Assembly: GCA_033297075.1 (NCBI GenBank)
Contig: MU858061.1
Location: 62,001-126,000 of the forward strand
DNA: 64,000 nucleotides
Source of the DNA: Rhypophila decipiens
Taxonomy: Eukaryota; Ascomycota; Sordariomycetes; Sordariales; Naviculisporaceae
Direction of reading: 5' to 3'
The notes under the pieces were generated by a model. It saw only the letters and a program-made list of their open reading frames with translations. It did no database searches and was not told the origin of the DNA. Positions 47,342-58,366 of the stretch are shown one piece after another (positions within the stretch are counted from its first letter, which is position 1; the number at the start of each line of letters is the position of its first letter). Made by a program: the position numbers and the translations under genes.

Positions 47342-47384
47342 GGTTCCATGGCCTAGTGGTAGGGTTCTAGACTAGTGGATTCGT
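47342..47384 (+). pseudogene. truncated tRNA-like fragment (tRNA-Gln-like 5' half)
   Basis: GGTTCCATGGCCTAGTGGTAG resembles the acceptor and D arm of eukaryotic tRNA-Gln, with TGGCCTAGTGG fitting the A box. The following TTCTAGACT keeps some likeness to the anticodon arm. No B box (GGTTCRANYC) or closing GGAACC half follows within 150 bp, so this is a fragment or coincidence, not a working gene. Confidence 0.35.
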
Positions 47385-47501
47385 CACAACTCGCTAGAGA
47401 AGCTTCGGATCTTTGGTCATTGCCAGACGCCAGAAAAAGAAGAGGAATAGAGATGAGATAGTTTGGATAATTTGCCTAAAAAAGAGGAATTGTAAAACAC
47501 T

Positions 47502-47520
47502 GGGGGGGGGGGGGGGGGGG
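47502..47520. repeat. poly-G run, 19 bases
   Basis: There are 19 consecutive G about 120 bp after the tRNA-like fragment. Confidence 0.9.
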
Positions 47521-47749
47521 TGGGACGCCAAACATAACCCGAAGGTCCTCGCGGGTGTGGTCTGCTCATTTTGGAGAACCCATCCTGTCTGGCCAGTTCC
47601 CTTTGAGCGTATATTAGAATGAAAGACCCGATTGAAAAGTGGCAGCTGCCTAACCCCGCTTAGATGCCTTGTCCGAAATAAGAGAAAATAATTATCGCCA
47701 CGTCTTCCGTAGTCCATCGCTTGATAACCAGATTTTAAATCCAAAATCG

Positions 47750-50700
47750 CTAGGGCGTTACTGACGACACCTTCATGGTGTGGCTCCTAGAGGGGCTAAC
47801 CGATCGACTTGATGGCGTAGACCCATCCTCACTCGTCACAAAAGGCTGTGTATACGACCGGCCAGGCAGGCTCCCGGCACGTCTACTACCACCTTTAATA
47901 TCCTGGCCGCCACCGGTCGCGGTTCGCCTACCCCGAGCAGCCGCGTCGCTGACATTAGCAGCGGCCCCCTTGAGATTGGCGTTGCTCGGAGTGCCCATTC
48001 TAAACAAACTCTCGAGTCGGCCCTGAAGCCCTGTTTCCTTGGTGGTTGCTGCTCCGCTGCTGCTTCCCGCCGAGTCGGTCGATCCCCTGGGGTGGAATGG
48101 TACGGAGGAGAGCTCATGCAGATCCTCGCCCTCATTAGGGATGGCGGGAAGCGGTTTCATGGCTGGATCTTCCAGAATCTCGCGCGGAAAGCCGCTGATT
48201 GAAAGGTGGCGGTCGTGAGAAAAGTCCTTGTAGTAGGCTTTGTCTTCGAGGCAGAGCGAGATGCGGGTCAGGTTGGATTTGGCCGCGGTGTGGATGTCGA
48301 TGGGTTGTTGCAAGTCAAAGATGCCGGTGTCGCACATCTTTAGGATGGTCGTAGTTTCCATGAGATATTTGTATGACATTTCAGACTCGGTGCCGTAGTT
48401 TTCTTGGACAAGGAAATACGGTTTGAAATCTCCGGTTAAAAAGTTCTTTAGCACCTTTCCCATGGCCTTCAGCTTTGGTGATCCCTCTTCGAACCTGCAC
48501 CGGATATTTCCTGCCGAGACAAATCAATAAATGTTTCAGACGAACCGGGTGCTGGGGGATTCTTTAGCTAACCTTGAACTGAATATCCAATGTTTTGGCG
48601 GTTGTATGGAAGGCCTCTGTTCTGCTCAAAGTAAAAACAGCTAGCAACTAGTCGATGTGCTACCTCTTTGATATCGGTGTTATCGATTAGACTCTGTACG
48701 GCGTGCTCCTCGGTTGCTTGCAGTTTGGCGATTTCGTCCAAGTTAGGTTGTCCCTCTGGAAAGTCGACATTGATCGTAGTTGGCGCCGTTGGGCTTCGAG
48801 AAGTTTTAGGTTTTCTGGACCGTGAGTCTGGTGAAGTTGCGATTTCTCATAATAGTCCCTCCACTCCTTCTCACAGTTGATTTGGCTGTCGATGATACCA
48901 AATGCGGTCCGCCACATGTACCTAATACCCGAAGTTTTGCTGCGTTTTTGGTGCATCTTCTCCGCTGTTCGTTCCTCGTTTTTCACTGTCTTTTCCGAGA
49001 TGGGGCCCAAGCCTGTTCCCAGGGAAAGCATAATGTCGGGGCTCCAGTCCCTGACATCGTTCCAAAGAAGTCGCCACTCGTGGTCAGCAACCCAAACCGG
49101 GCAGTTATAGTGTATTGCGCCATCGGTATATCCGATTCCAGTCTCCGGTTTAACATAGGACTTGAAATATAGTGGAGCTGCTGATGTTGCCCGGGCGCTG
49201 TGTAATACAAATAGTATCAGCATAACGTCGTTCCTCAATTACAAATCTCAGGGGCCTGATGGTTTCTCGACATGAAAAGTGAAACAACTTACGCTTCCCA
49301 CACCTTGAGCTCGGTGGCGGAATCCTGCGATCTCACAAGCTGATATGGATCTGTCCCGGTAAAATGTTAACATAAGGATCAGCGTTCAAGATATAGAACG
49401 AGACTGACAATTCTCTCTTCCAAACATTGCCGTGTTGTAATTGGTCATAATGACAGGTCGGTTCTCGACGGCAGATGTGGACGTGACGGCGACTTTTATG
49501 TCACTCTTTTCTCCATGTGCCTGAAATTGGCCTCCAAACAGGGCCGAATCCTTGTCGAATGCCAGCTTCAGCGCCTCCTCCAAGGGCTTGGTCTTGTGGT
49601 AGCTTTTGTGGCTGACGAGGGCGATGTGCTTGAGAGGGCGTTGCGAGAAGGCTTTGGTGCTCAGCTGTTTAAACTTTGTCATGCAGTCTGAGACTGTCCA
49701 GTTCTTTACCCCAAGGCCCAGCGCAACGATACCTCCCGAGCTAAGACCAGTAGATGTCAGTCCTCGGTCGATATTACTTTACAAGAACGAAAATGTAAAA
49801 TATCAACTCGCACCTGGTCCCGACAATCAGATCAAAGCAGTCTTGAACACTCATAAATCCGCCAAGCTCTTTTTCAATGGCGTGAAGAATAGTGAGCTCT
49901 ACTATCCCTCGGATCCCACCCCTATGCGATAAAATGTCAGCATAATCCTTGCACTTCTGGGGCCAGTGGCCTCGGAGACTTACCCATCAAGACACAAGAC
50001 ACGCACTCCCGCGTCCCTGGGCTTGAACCGGATTCGGACTGGTTGCCCTTCCCAAGACCTGCCACCTGGATGCAGCAATGGGCAACGATGAAGTTCGAAG
50101 ATGCCGCTGCCACCCGGTCTAGAACCCCCTACTTGTTCCCCAAACGATTGCACGCAGGACCTGCACAGGGCGTGCGCGCAAGGCAAAACATGTTCGGGAA
50201 TATTTCGAATGCAGGCGAAACAGGTGGCGTTACTGACGAGTTTGGGGGTGAATACAGGGCTACTGAATTGCTGGTAGAAATTGCGGCTCTCCTCCCGATC
50301 CAGTTTTGAAACAGAATCCCTCTCTGTCATATCACCCCCGTCAGTAGTATTGTACCCATTGCGGTTGGCGCGGCTGTTCAGCTGGTCCAGATGCTTTGAT
50401 ATGTCCGTTATCCACTCCTTATAGCTGAGCTCCTCCACAGAAGGCGAAATGTATGGCCCTTTGCCTAAAATTTTGCCGGACTGTGCTTGGTGCCCCTTAT
50501 CATGGGAACTTTGAACATTGCAACAGGCAGATCCATCCTTCTGGAATCCGCAACGCACCCGCATGGTCCGAAATTCCAAAAAGGCGTCCTTTATGGGGTC
50601 CGAAAATACATGTTCTAGGAGTGTTTTGTATTGTCCCTGCATGTCTTCCCTGGCAGCAGCAAGCATCAAGCAACATGCGATGGGACGGCTGAGACCTTTG

Positions 50701-52292
50701 AGGAGATCGTCAGGGTTCCGGGGCTGGCGCTCGTCAGGCATGTCATGATATAACGACAGCATGAGGTTTACCATATGGCCACTGAAGTCTTTGGGTATCG
50801 GATTATGCCGAAGCGCCTCCTTTATGAAAGTCGAAAGGCTGGTCGAGGCGACGAGAGAAGTGGTCAAATGCTGAGTTGATATACTGCTGCATTCTCTCGG
50901 CACTGAGAACCATGCGTGCTGACCTCTTGCGGTGGTAATTGACGGCACAATTCGTCCGTATAGCGTCATATAGCTTTCCAACCTGCTCCTCGATTTGCTG
51001 ATAACTGCCCTTGGCTGGAACCCGGATGACGTTGATAGAAGAGTAGTAGAACTCTAGCAATTCCTTTGTCGTCGATATTGCCGTGCCATCGTACCGTAAT
51101 TGCTCGACAGTTCTTTGCAGATCCGGAACCTGGTTGACAGACTCCCTGACATCCTCGAGTAACTTTGTCGTGGCAAAATTTGTATCCCATTGATTTGCGT
51201 CGACCATGTTATCGGTGGCATTGAGAGCCACGACGATGTGTGGGAGTGTTGGCTGGTTAATGGACTTGTCGATGGACGAACGTGCCCATTCCACTAGGAG
51301 TGGGAGGACCTCTGTTTGGAAAGTTCTGTGTTGTTACATATTTATTGTCAACGTCACAGCACCATTTCACTACCTGCTGAGTGAAAGTGAGAAATGGGCA
51401 GAACTGACCTGGATTCCCGCAAGACAAAGACAATGACATCGGAGAAGGTGTAGAGAATCCGTGGATACAGTTCCTTGACGGAGTGCTGCCTTGACTGCGT
51501 CCTGCTACTATCTGCCCAAGCCAGCCGCTTGAGCATTCTGCCAGTGGCAACCGTAGCATCAACCGTCTTGCGCACACGGTTACTTCTAATAGACTTGGCC
51601 GCTTTGGCGGTTGCAACCTTTTGTTTGGTGACGGTCCCAAGAGGAACATTTTCACCGCCACTCAAGCCCTCACAGTCGGCGTAGAGCAGTGGAGTTTGGT
51701 TCCAGTATGTGGTAGGATCTGAATATAGGTGGACATCGCCCGTGGTTGAGATATTGTCGTTGCTAAGGCCGGTAACAGGAACATGAAACTCCTGTCGCTG
51801 GCTACGAATGGTTGCTTCAGCTCGGCTGATGAGTAGCTTGATGATGGTGCTCTTTCCCGCACCTGTGTGCCCAACAAAAGACACCAATTGTGGAAAGCGC
51901 TCCGCGTATTTTCCTGTCTGGCTTTCCCGCATGATTTCCATGAACCGATTCTCATGGCGGAGAAATGGTTTGCTCCCCGGCAACTCGTCCTTGACCACCC
52001 CAGACCAAGTTGTGTCAATGTCTGAAACGTGAAGATCATGTTGCTCATCACTTGTTCGGTCCTGCCGGAAAACGCCCTGAAGTCGATGGTAGACCTCGGA
52101 GATTATCTTTTCGTGTGGAAGGCCTTCAACCACGCGCCGAGGTTTGTGAGCCAGCTGCGTTCCCCAACACCCATTGCAAAAGGCAGCTCCATTGCACTGC
52201 GGGCAGGTCCGTGTTTGTACTCGCTGCTCGCAAACCTCACAAACGCCGCCGGAAATCGAGGGGCCGAGACTGGGTGTCTCGGATGACTGCAT
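47750..52292 (-). CDS. patatin phospholipase with GTPase-like and RING-like domains; two apparent frameshifts (possible pseudogene)
   Basis: Seven minus-strand exons: 51409-52292, 49984-51325, 49814-49921, 49409-49740, 49293-49350, 48573-49197 and 47750-48510; about 1,370 codons. In order: a Cys cluster (CEVCEQ, CPQC, CNGC, residues 18-42); a P-loop GTPase-like domain (FVGHTGAGKST near 137, DCEG near 207, VALNATDN near 327); a RING-like cluster near 660 (CFACIRN, CAHALCRSCV); and a complete patatin fold with oxyanion motif DGGGIRG (about 740), nucleophile elbow GTSSG (about 777) and catalytic DGA in YTDGAIHYNCP. The tail is disordered. It should hydrolyse phospholipids, perhaps controlled by nucleotide binding, as in fungal NLR-like and animal large-GTPase immune proteins; this is inference. 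One extra base near 50826 and one missing base near 48780 break the frame, although all other joins are in phase. Confidence 0.72.
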
Positions 52293-54001
52293 CTTGTACG
52301 CCTGGCGGGATGTCGACTTGAATCAAAGCTGCGTTGATGAACAAGGAGATGATGACACGGAGAAGATGGATTCGTTCTCATACAATCACCTCATATTGAG
52401 AGAGGGATCGTGTGCTTAAAACAGCCCCAGAACTGCCGAGCACCTCTCCCACCAAGATCACGGCCTGCCTTAACGTGGCTGCGTTTGGCGCCGAACATGC
52501 ATCCATCTTGTCAATATTATTTGCGGCTGAGAACCCTGGCTTCTTGGATCACATATTGCAGCCCCCTCCGTTAGGTAAGGCTTTTCGGCACAGGCAAGAA
52601 CATGGTAAATGTATTTGACTGACTTCCTGTCATGGTGATGACGAACCCATCGTGTCAACCTGGCTCGTCCTATGATTTGATTTTGTTAGAGCCATCCTGG
52701 TAAATGAACAGACACGTCCTAAACTCATACGACATTTGACCCCGAGAAGGACACACGACCAACCACGACAACTTATGTGAAGTTTGCTATTCAAGATTGA
52801 AACAATCGTAGCTGAATAGAGAGAAAACGAGTCAGTGTCAATTGACGCCAAGCCCACTATGAAGGCGGTAGCAGGTCCCAGACACTGCTCCAAGGGTCTA
52901 TCAGGGGGGTGCTCTTTTTAACTAGTTTCGGCTCGAGTCCTCGTTCTGGTGGTCGTACGCTGACTGCCCAGAATTGAGGCTGCAGGATTCAGCTTGATCT
53001 AACCCGTAGCCAATAGCCATTGCAACCCCTCATCTCGGGGCCTAAATGGGCCCTCACAATGTGCATAATAGGAGAGGTACAATGTCCGTAGGTGGTGGGA
53101 CTCTCGCTGAGTCGGCGACGAAGTAGAGCTTTGAACGCCGTTGTTGAAGCCAAGGCCGAGATGGGTTGTGAACTTGGCGGCACGTTCTCGTAAGTAGTCC
53201 GTCCAATGGCGGCTCTGGTAAATATTGGAAAAGAGCCCAACCCGACCACAAAAACTTCCTTATTTACCTCAAAAAATACCAAACACCCGATCGAACCAGG
53301 TTCTCGTGCTCGCTAACCCGGTTATCTCTCGATCACACCGTAAGTTGTGGCCGGATGAAGGCGAAATGAGTGAGCGATGCGGGAGGAGGGAGAGGGGGGG
53401 AAGTACGAAGAGTGTGTTCGAAGAGAGAACTAAAGAGTACAAGAAATGGGTTTTTATATGGTGGTCACGGAAGTCGCAAACGCGGCGTGCCGCGCTATAC
53501 CCAATTAGGACTCGGATCCATGTTCGACAAATACCGTATGGTACATAATTATCAGCCCTCCTGAGGGTTGTGTCGATCAGTTTTGTTTGTTTCTTAATTA
53601 AATCCTTTTTTTTTTTTTTTTTTTCATTAGGCTACTGTGGCCCTTGACGGACGCACTTGATGAACATTGATATTCATTATCCATCGTTTTGTTTTATCAA
53701 TTTCGTGATAACTACGTGAAACTTGTAACCAAAAAGAGGAGCGGGCGACAGCCATTCACCCAACCGGTACTTTGTCCTGGAGTAGACAATTTCCAGTCAA
53801 CACAAGGGCCAAGAATAAAACGTGTCGTTCATTATCATAACTCATAACTCATTAGCAGAACCCATGATATTCCCAGCCAAAACCCCAAAATTTCCGCTTT
53901 TCCACGTTTTCATGTTTCCCATTTTGCAACCTCAAGATGCCCGACAACCCAGCTCAGTCAAAACCGCTCGGCAGTCTCCATCTTTTCCATGTCCACATAA
54001 A
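52293..54001. other. intergenic region
   Basis: This 1.7-kb stretch is upstream of the patatin-like gene and downstream of the dioxygenase-like gene (both minus). It contains a T19 run at 53606-53624. The open frames at 53054-53564 have no recognisable content. Confidence 0.5.
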
Positions 54002-55045
54002 TCAGCCGCTCAGCGAAAACCCAACATCCCCCGACTCCCTTCCCATCCTCACCAACCTGTCTCTCATCCCCTCGGCGACCCTAACAAGCCTCTCATCTTC
54101 CTCTCCCAATTCCCCATCATTTCCCAACCCTCTATTCTCCCTATCCTCCTTCAGCACCGCCGCAAAGTCACACCTATCAACCCAATCCCCAACCCCATGC
54201 TGCAACACATTCCTCGCGCGGCCAGCCCCAGCCCGAGCCACACTCACGCTCCCATGCAACGTCATCCTCTCCCTGCCACTCTCATAAACCCCCCTATGCA
54301 AAATATCATTGTCGTAAAAAGCCATATCCCCGGCTTTTAAATCCACTCGAATCTGGCCCGGCAGCTCTGCCTCATAAGGATCTGCATTCCTTTCCTGTTC
54401 AGTCCTCGCCCGGGCGTGAGATCCAGGAACCAGAATCAGACTGGCGTCATCAAAAAGGGGGAGGTTCCATTGCGTGTGGTTATATTTAGCTGTAGCAGAA
54501 CCACCTCCTCTGCAAGATTGGGCAGCAGTCAACCGGGAAACTTCCTCCTCGGGGGACGCAGAGGGTGGTATATCATCCCTATGCCAGACTAGACTGAACG
54601 GCTTATCAGGCCGAACAAGCATGTTGAGGAGCTCCATCACCAGTTGTTCTTCGCCGCCGTCCTCCTCGTCACCTGTTTGCAAGAGCTCATGCACAACAGC
54701 AAGAATCCTAGGCGAAAAGTATAACCGAATAAAAGCTGCTCGATCGGTAGCTGAGAGCGGCAGAGACGGGTGGAGGAGGTGCTGGACGCCCCAGATCCCA
54801 CCACCACCCTGTTCGGGCGGAGGAGCAACCGACGGCCAGGGCGGGAATTGCTTGCCCACTGTGCGGATGTGTGGCCAGTTTCCTCCTTGCCGCGCGAGGG
54901 CGGTCAGGTTGGCGGCTGCGTTGCGGAGGGTGGATAGTTCGGTGGGGGTGAGGAAGGAGGGGATTATGAGGAAGCCTTGTTTGTGCAGATTTGCGAGGAG
55001 GGGACTTGGACTTGGAGATTCTTCTTCTTGGTTTGTTTGTGCCAT
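54002..55045 (-). CDS. phytanoyl-CoA dioxygenase (PhyH)-like protein
   Basis: A single exon of 347 residues. The N-terminal phrase LHKQGFLIIPSFLTPTELSTLR is typical of PhyH-type Fe(II)/2-oxoglutarate dioxygenases. WHRDD (around residue 165) supplies the HxD iron ligands and ILHRGVYES supplies the distal His; ERMTLHGSV contains the likely 2-oxoglutarate-binding Arg. LVPGSHARARTEQE fits the core strand before the distal His. The family hydroxylates diverse small molecules; the substrate cannot be read from sequence. The start at 55045 is the first ATG and puts the conserved phrase at residue 20. There is no organelle signal that I can identify. The 5' flank starts with a G12 run at 55058-55069. 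Confidence 0.88.
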   Translation of the reverse strand: MAQTNQEEESPSPSPLLANLHKQGFLIIPSFLTPTELSTLRNAAANLTALARQGGNWPHIRTVGKQFPPWPSVAPPPEQGGGGIWGVQHLLHPSLPLSATDRAAFIRLYFSPRILAVVHELLQTGDEEDGGEEQLVMELLNMLVRPDKPFSLVWHRDDIPPSASPEEEVSRLTAAQSCRGGGSATAKYNHTQWNLPLFDDASLILVPGSHARARTEQERNADPYEAELPGQIRVDLKAGDMAFYDNDILHRGVYESGRERMTLHGSVSVARAGAGRARNVLQHGVGDWVDRCDFAAVLKEDRENRGLGNDGELGEEDERLVRVAEGMRDRLVRMGRESGDVGFSLSG

Positions 55046-55807
55046 TTTGGTTGGATAGGGGGGGGGGGGCTTGTTTTTTTTGGTTTAGATACTACTTGTG
55101 CTGGTACTGGTGGTATGTACTGGGAAGTAGCTACTACATGTAAGTGATGTGTGTAAGAGCCGTTGGGCAGACTTGGAGATATCTGGGGGGAGGGAGGGGT
55201 AATGAGGAGATGTCCAGTGTGGGGATTGGGGTAGGTACAGACGGACAGTCCCTGGATGCGCAGCGGTTCGGAAAGACTCGGGCCAAGATCAAGGTGGCTA
55301 GCGAGTGTAACGGCCCTGTTCCAGAGTATCGGGACCTGATGGGTTCGTCGGTAGTGGTCTAGAATCTAAGTGCAGCCGACTTTAATGGCTACAACGTTGC
55401 TTGCATGAGTCTACTACAAAAGAGGTTGAATGAGGAGGGTTGTTTACTTGGTCGATACTCCGTACATGCCTTCGATGTTTGATATTCTGAAACTGAGATT
55501 AGAGTGCAAGATGCTCTGTACCTGTACGCCGGTTTCAGTTCGGAAGCCGACGGACGTCGAGAAATACGCCGGAAATGCTACGTCAGGGGCACAAGACAAC
55601 CAATGATGCCCCAAACCGGCAGCGCCACCCCACGTGGTCTCGCGTTGGGTCTTTGTGCCTTTCCTGCTTTGTGCTATAATCGCGTCCCGCAAGCTGACCT
55701 CTTTGTCTCTTTCATAGCTTGAAACCACTGTCGAATTCTGACATACCAACAACATCAATCTTCTTGCTCAAGAGATCACCATCAATTTATATCCAAATCG
55801 AGCCAAA
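55046..55807. other. divergent intergenic region
   Basis: These 760 bp separate the starts of the dioxygenase-like gene (minus) and the DUF2461 gene (plus) and must hold both promoters. A G12 run lies at 55058-55069. Nothing else was recognised. Confidence 0.5.
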
Positions 55808-57262
55808 ATGCCCTGGTACGGAAGAAAACGCAAGAACCCGCCAGCAGCCAAAGAAGAAGCAGCTGAGCCGGCGACGTCATCGCCAGCTACCGGTAGACGA
55901 AAGTCACTACGCACCAGCACTGGCACCGCAGAGAAAAGCAAGTATTTCGACCCAGAGCCAGAGTCTGATTCGGACGGCAAGCCTAAACGCAAGTCGTCCA
56001 AACCAGCCAAAGCTGGCCGGCCATCCAAGAAAGCCAAGCGAGAGGAAGATGATGATGAACTAGCCAGCAGCGATGATGATGCTCCGCCTCCCGACTCGGA
56101 ACTCGACGAAGATGAAGTCCCAAAGGTCACATTTGAGCCATTGCCCAAACTGCGTGATACAAACGGGATTGAGTATCAAGATGACCGGTTACATCAAAAC
56201 ACGCTGGAGTTTTTGAAGGACCTCAAGAAGAATAATAAGCGGACTTGGCTGAAGAGTGAGTACCTATCCTTTTCGTTTCAATTTGGTGAAAAACAATCAG
56301 CTAATTAAACATGCTACCTCTAAATAAAGCCAACGACGAAGAATTCCGCCGCTCCCTCAAGGACTGGGAATCCTACGTCATGACCATGACCGAAAAGATC
56401 ATGGCCGCGGACGAGACCATCCCCGAGCTGCCCTTTAAAGACGTCAATTTCCGCATCTACCGCGACGTGCGATTCAGTCATGATCCTACGCCTTATAAGG
56501 TATTTCTTTTTTTTTTCTCTCTCTTTCCCCTCCTTGCAACCTTCCCAAAATTTTAATGTGTGTGTTTTATAAAAGCCAAACTACGGAGCAGCCTGGTCCC
56601 GCACCGGCCGCAAAGGCCCCTACGCTTGCTACTACCTGCACCTCGAGCCAGGCGGGAAATGCTTGGTCGGCGGCGGCCTCTGGCACCCGCCAGCAGACAT
56701 GATTGCCAAGATCCGAACCAGCATCGACACGAAACCTAAAGCATGGCGAAAAGTCTTGATGGACCCCAACTTTCGGGATGTTTTCCTGGGCGACGCTGCT
56801 CCTCCTTCCAAGGTAAAGGGCAAAAAGGCAACTACCCCAGCAGAAAAGAAGGGCCGAGGTCGCCCAGCAGCCAAATCTACTACCGAGGAAGCTAAAGAGG
56901 TGGAAAAGATCCTCCAGGAGCATGACGAGACGTCTGTTATCAAGGCATTTGCGGAGCTGAACAAGGAGAGCGCGCTCAAGATACGGCCGCAGGGCTATCA
57001 GCCTGATCATCGCGATATCGAGTTGCTCAAGCTGAGGAGCTTTACTGTTAGTAAAAAGATTCCTGATGACATGTTTACGTATGAGGATGGGCAGGAGGAG
57101 ATTGCGCGGATTTTTGGGGCTATGGTTGGGTTTGTAAGTCTTTTTTTTTCTTTTCTCTTCGCTGGGGTGACTGGCTAACTGTGTCGATGATAGGTTACGT
57201 TTCTCAACAAGATTGTCATGCCTGATCCGGGCGATGAGGATGGGGATTCTGATGAGGAGTAA
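55808..57262 (+). CDS. DUF2461-family protein
   Basis: Four exons: 55808-56255, 56330-56499, 56576-57133 and 57194-57262; 414 residues. The first 110 residues are basic then acidic and disordered (KRKSSKPAKAGRPSKKAKR), with likely nuclear-localisation signals. The conserved domain begins LHQNTLEFLKDLKKNNKRTWL and continues after splicing with NDEEFRRSLKDWESYV, VNFRIYRDVRFSHDPTPYK, YYLHLEPGGKCLVGGGLW and FTVSKKIPDDMF, all DUF2461 (TIGR02453) features. An AT-hook-like KKGRGRPAAK lies in an insert after FRDVFLGD. The domain is widespread in bacteria and fungi but has no agreed function; the charged tails and the GRP motif suggest a nuclear, perhaps DNA-associated role, which is inference. Confidence 0.9.
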
Positions 57263-58366
57263 ACGCTGCGACGAAGGAAACTCGACCGCTCGATGGAGGG
57301 GCTTCCGTTGTTTTGAAGCCAAGACGGGTGTTGTTACATGTGAACTGTACAGTACAGCGGATGGGTATGGAGGGCGTCGTGGGTCAGGAATAACGGGACT
57401 GGCCGAGTTTGTTGCTTGCTTTCTTTGTCCAGCAATGAAGCATGAAAGGGTTTGTGTGAGGATGGGATTGTACCATACAGGCCACGGTACTTTATTTATT
57501 TATTTTATATGAAAACCCTTGCTATGCAAGCGTATGGTATTTCGTTTGACCATTGGAACAAGCCGCCGGGCTTCCAGGTTGTTGACATTATTAGTTGCCC
57601 GAGGAAGAACAGGACCGGGTCGGGCCTTGGTTAACGTGACATGGATGGATGCTTTTTACCTATAGTGGTCATGTTAGATGGACATCAAGGGCCAAAGTGC
57701 TTCTATTTTTGTCTTGTCATGGAATAAATGAACCAAACTGGTAACAAACTAGGAAAACCGACTGCTGGACATTGGTATGACTCTGTATTCCCATGTGTTG
57801 TTGTCGTCTATACAGGAGGATCAGTGTATTGGTACTGACCTTGATATTGAACCCTAATATTGTCCGAGTTACCCCGTGGCTTGTTGCAGCCATTCAGTTC
57901 GTTCACATCATCCTTTAGCAAGCCACTACCGGTAGTCAATCATTCTCCCTCCTTCATCATCAAAGGCACAAAACAAGCAAAGACCATACAAGGTGGGAAA
58001 CAAAAAGGGTATCTATAAGTAAGCACTACCACCAACAGTAAGTAGGACCTAACAACTAAAGTAGCTAATAAGCAATAAAAAAGCCAACATAGGTATCTGC
58101 CACGTGGTATCGACCGGTGGGGGGAACTTTCGCAATCCATCACCACTCCGTCGCCGTCGTCGCCAGATCGAGTAAAAAAGTAATTAAAAACGCAGCCGAC
58201 GACAGGTGGCAAAACCACGAAAAACAGCCACCGTCCATTTCGTCATCGTTACACATCCCATCCATCTGCCATTACCATCGTTATTGTTCGAAATCTCGTC
58301 TCAAGGGCAACTCTATCGGTATCAATATGCGGTGGAAGCCATGATAAAGTGTCGAGTCGTGTCCGT
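57263..58366. other. intergenic region between convergent genes
   Basis: This holds the 3' UTRs of the DUF2461 gene and of the Ala/Pro-rich gene. No gene or notable repeat is supported. Confidence 0.5.

Larger units (their letters stand above)
46323..47749. other. intergenic region between hse1 and the patatin-like gene
   Basis: This lies between two convergent genes. It holds T-rich 3' UTR sequence after hse1, a C11 run (47213-47223), a truncated tRNA-like sequence at about 47342 and a 19-base G run (47502-47520). Open frames here lack recognisable content. Confidence 0.5.

Noticed and set aside
48757..48821. 65-bp intron as an explanation for the exon 6 frame break of the patatin-like gene
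   Set aside because: The donor would be GTCCAG, a poor signal, with the only branch-like site next to the donor; the segment removed looks like conserved patatin-protein sequence. It is kept as a less likely alternative.
50841..50886. 46-bp intron as an explanation for the exon 2 frame break of the patatin-like gene
   Set aside because: A GTATAT donor and a CAG acceptor would restore the frame, but this would remove the FDHFSRRLDQPFDF segment, which looks like conserved protein, and there is no good branch site.
53225..53564. Open frames of 64-107 codons near 53.4 kb
   Set aside because: Lys/Arg-rich text without motifs; no splice continuation and no neighbour support.
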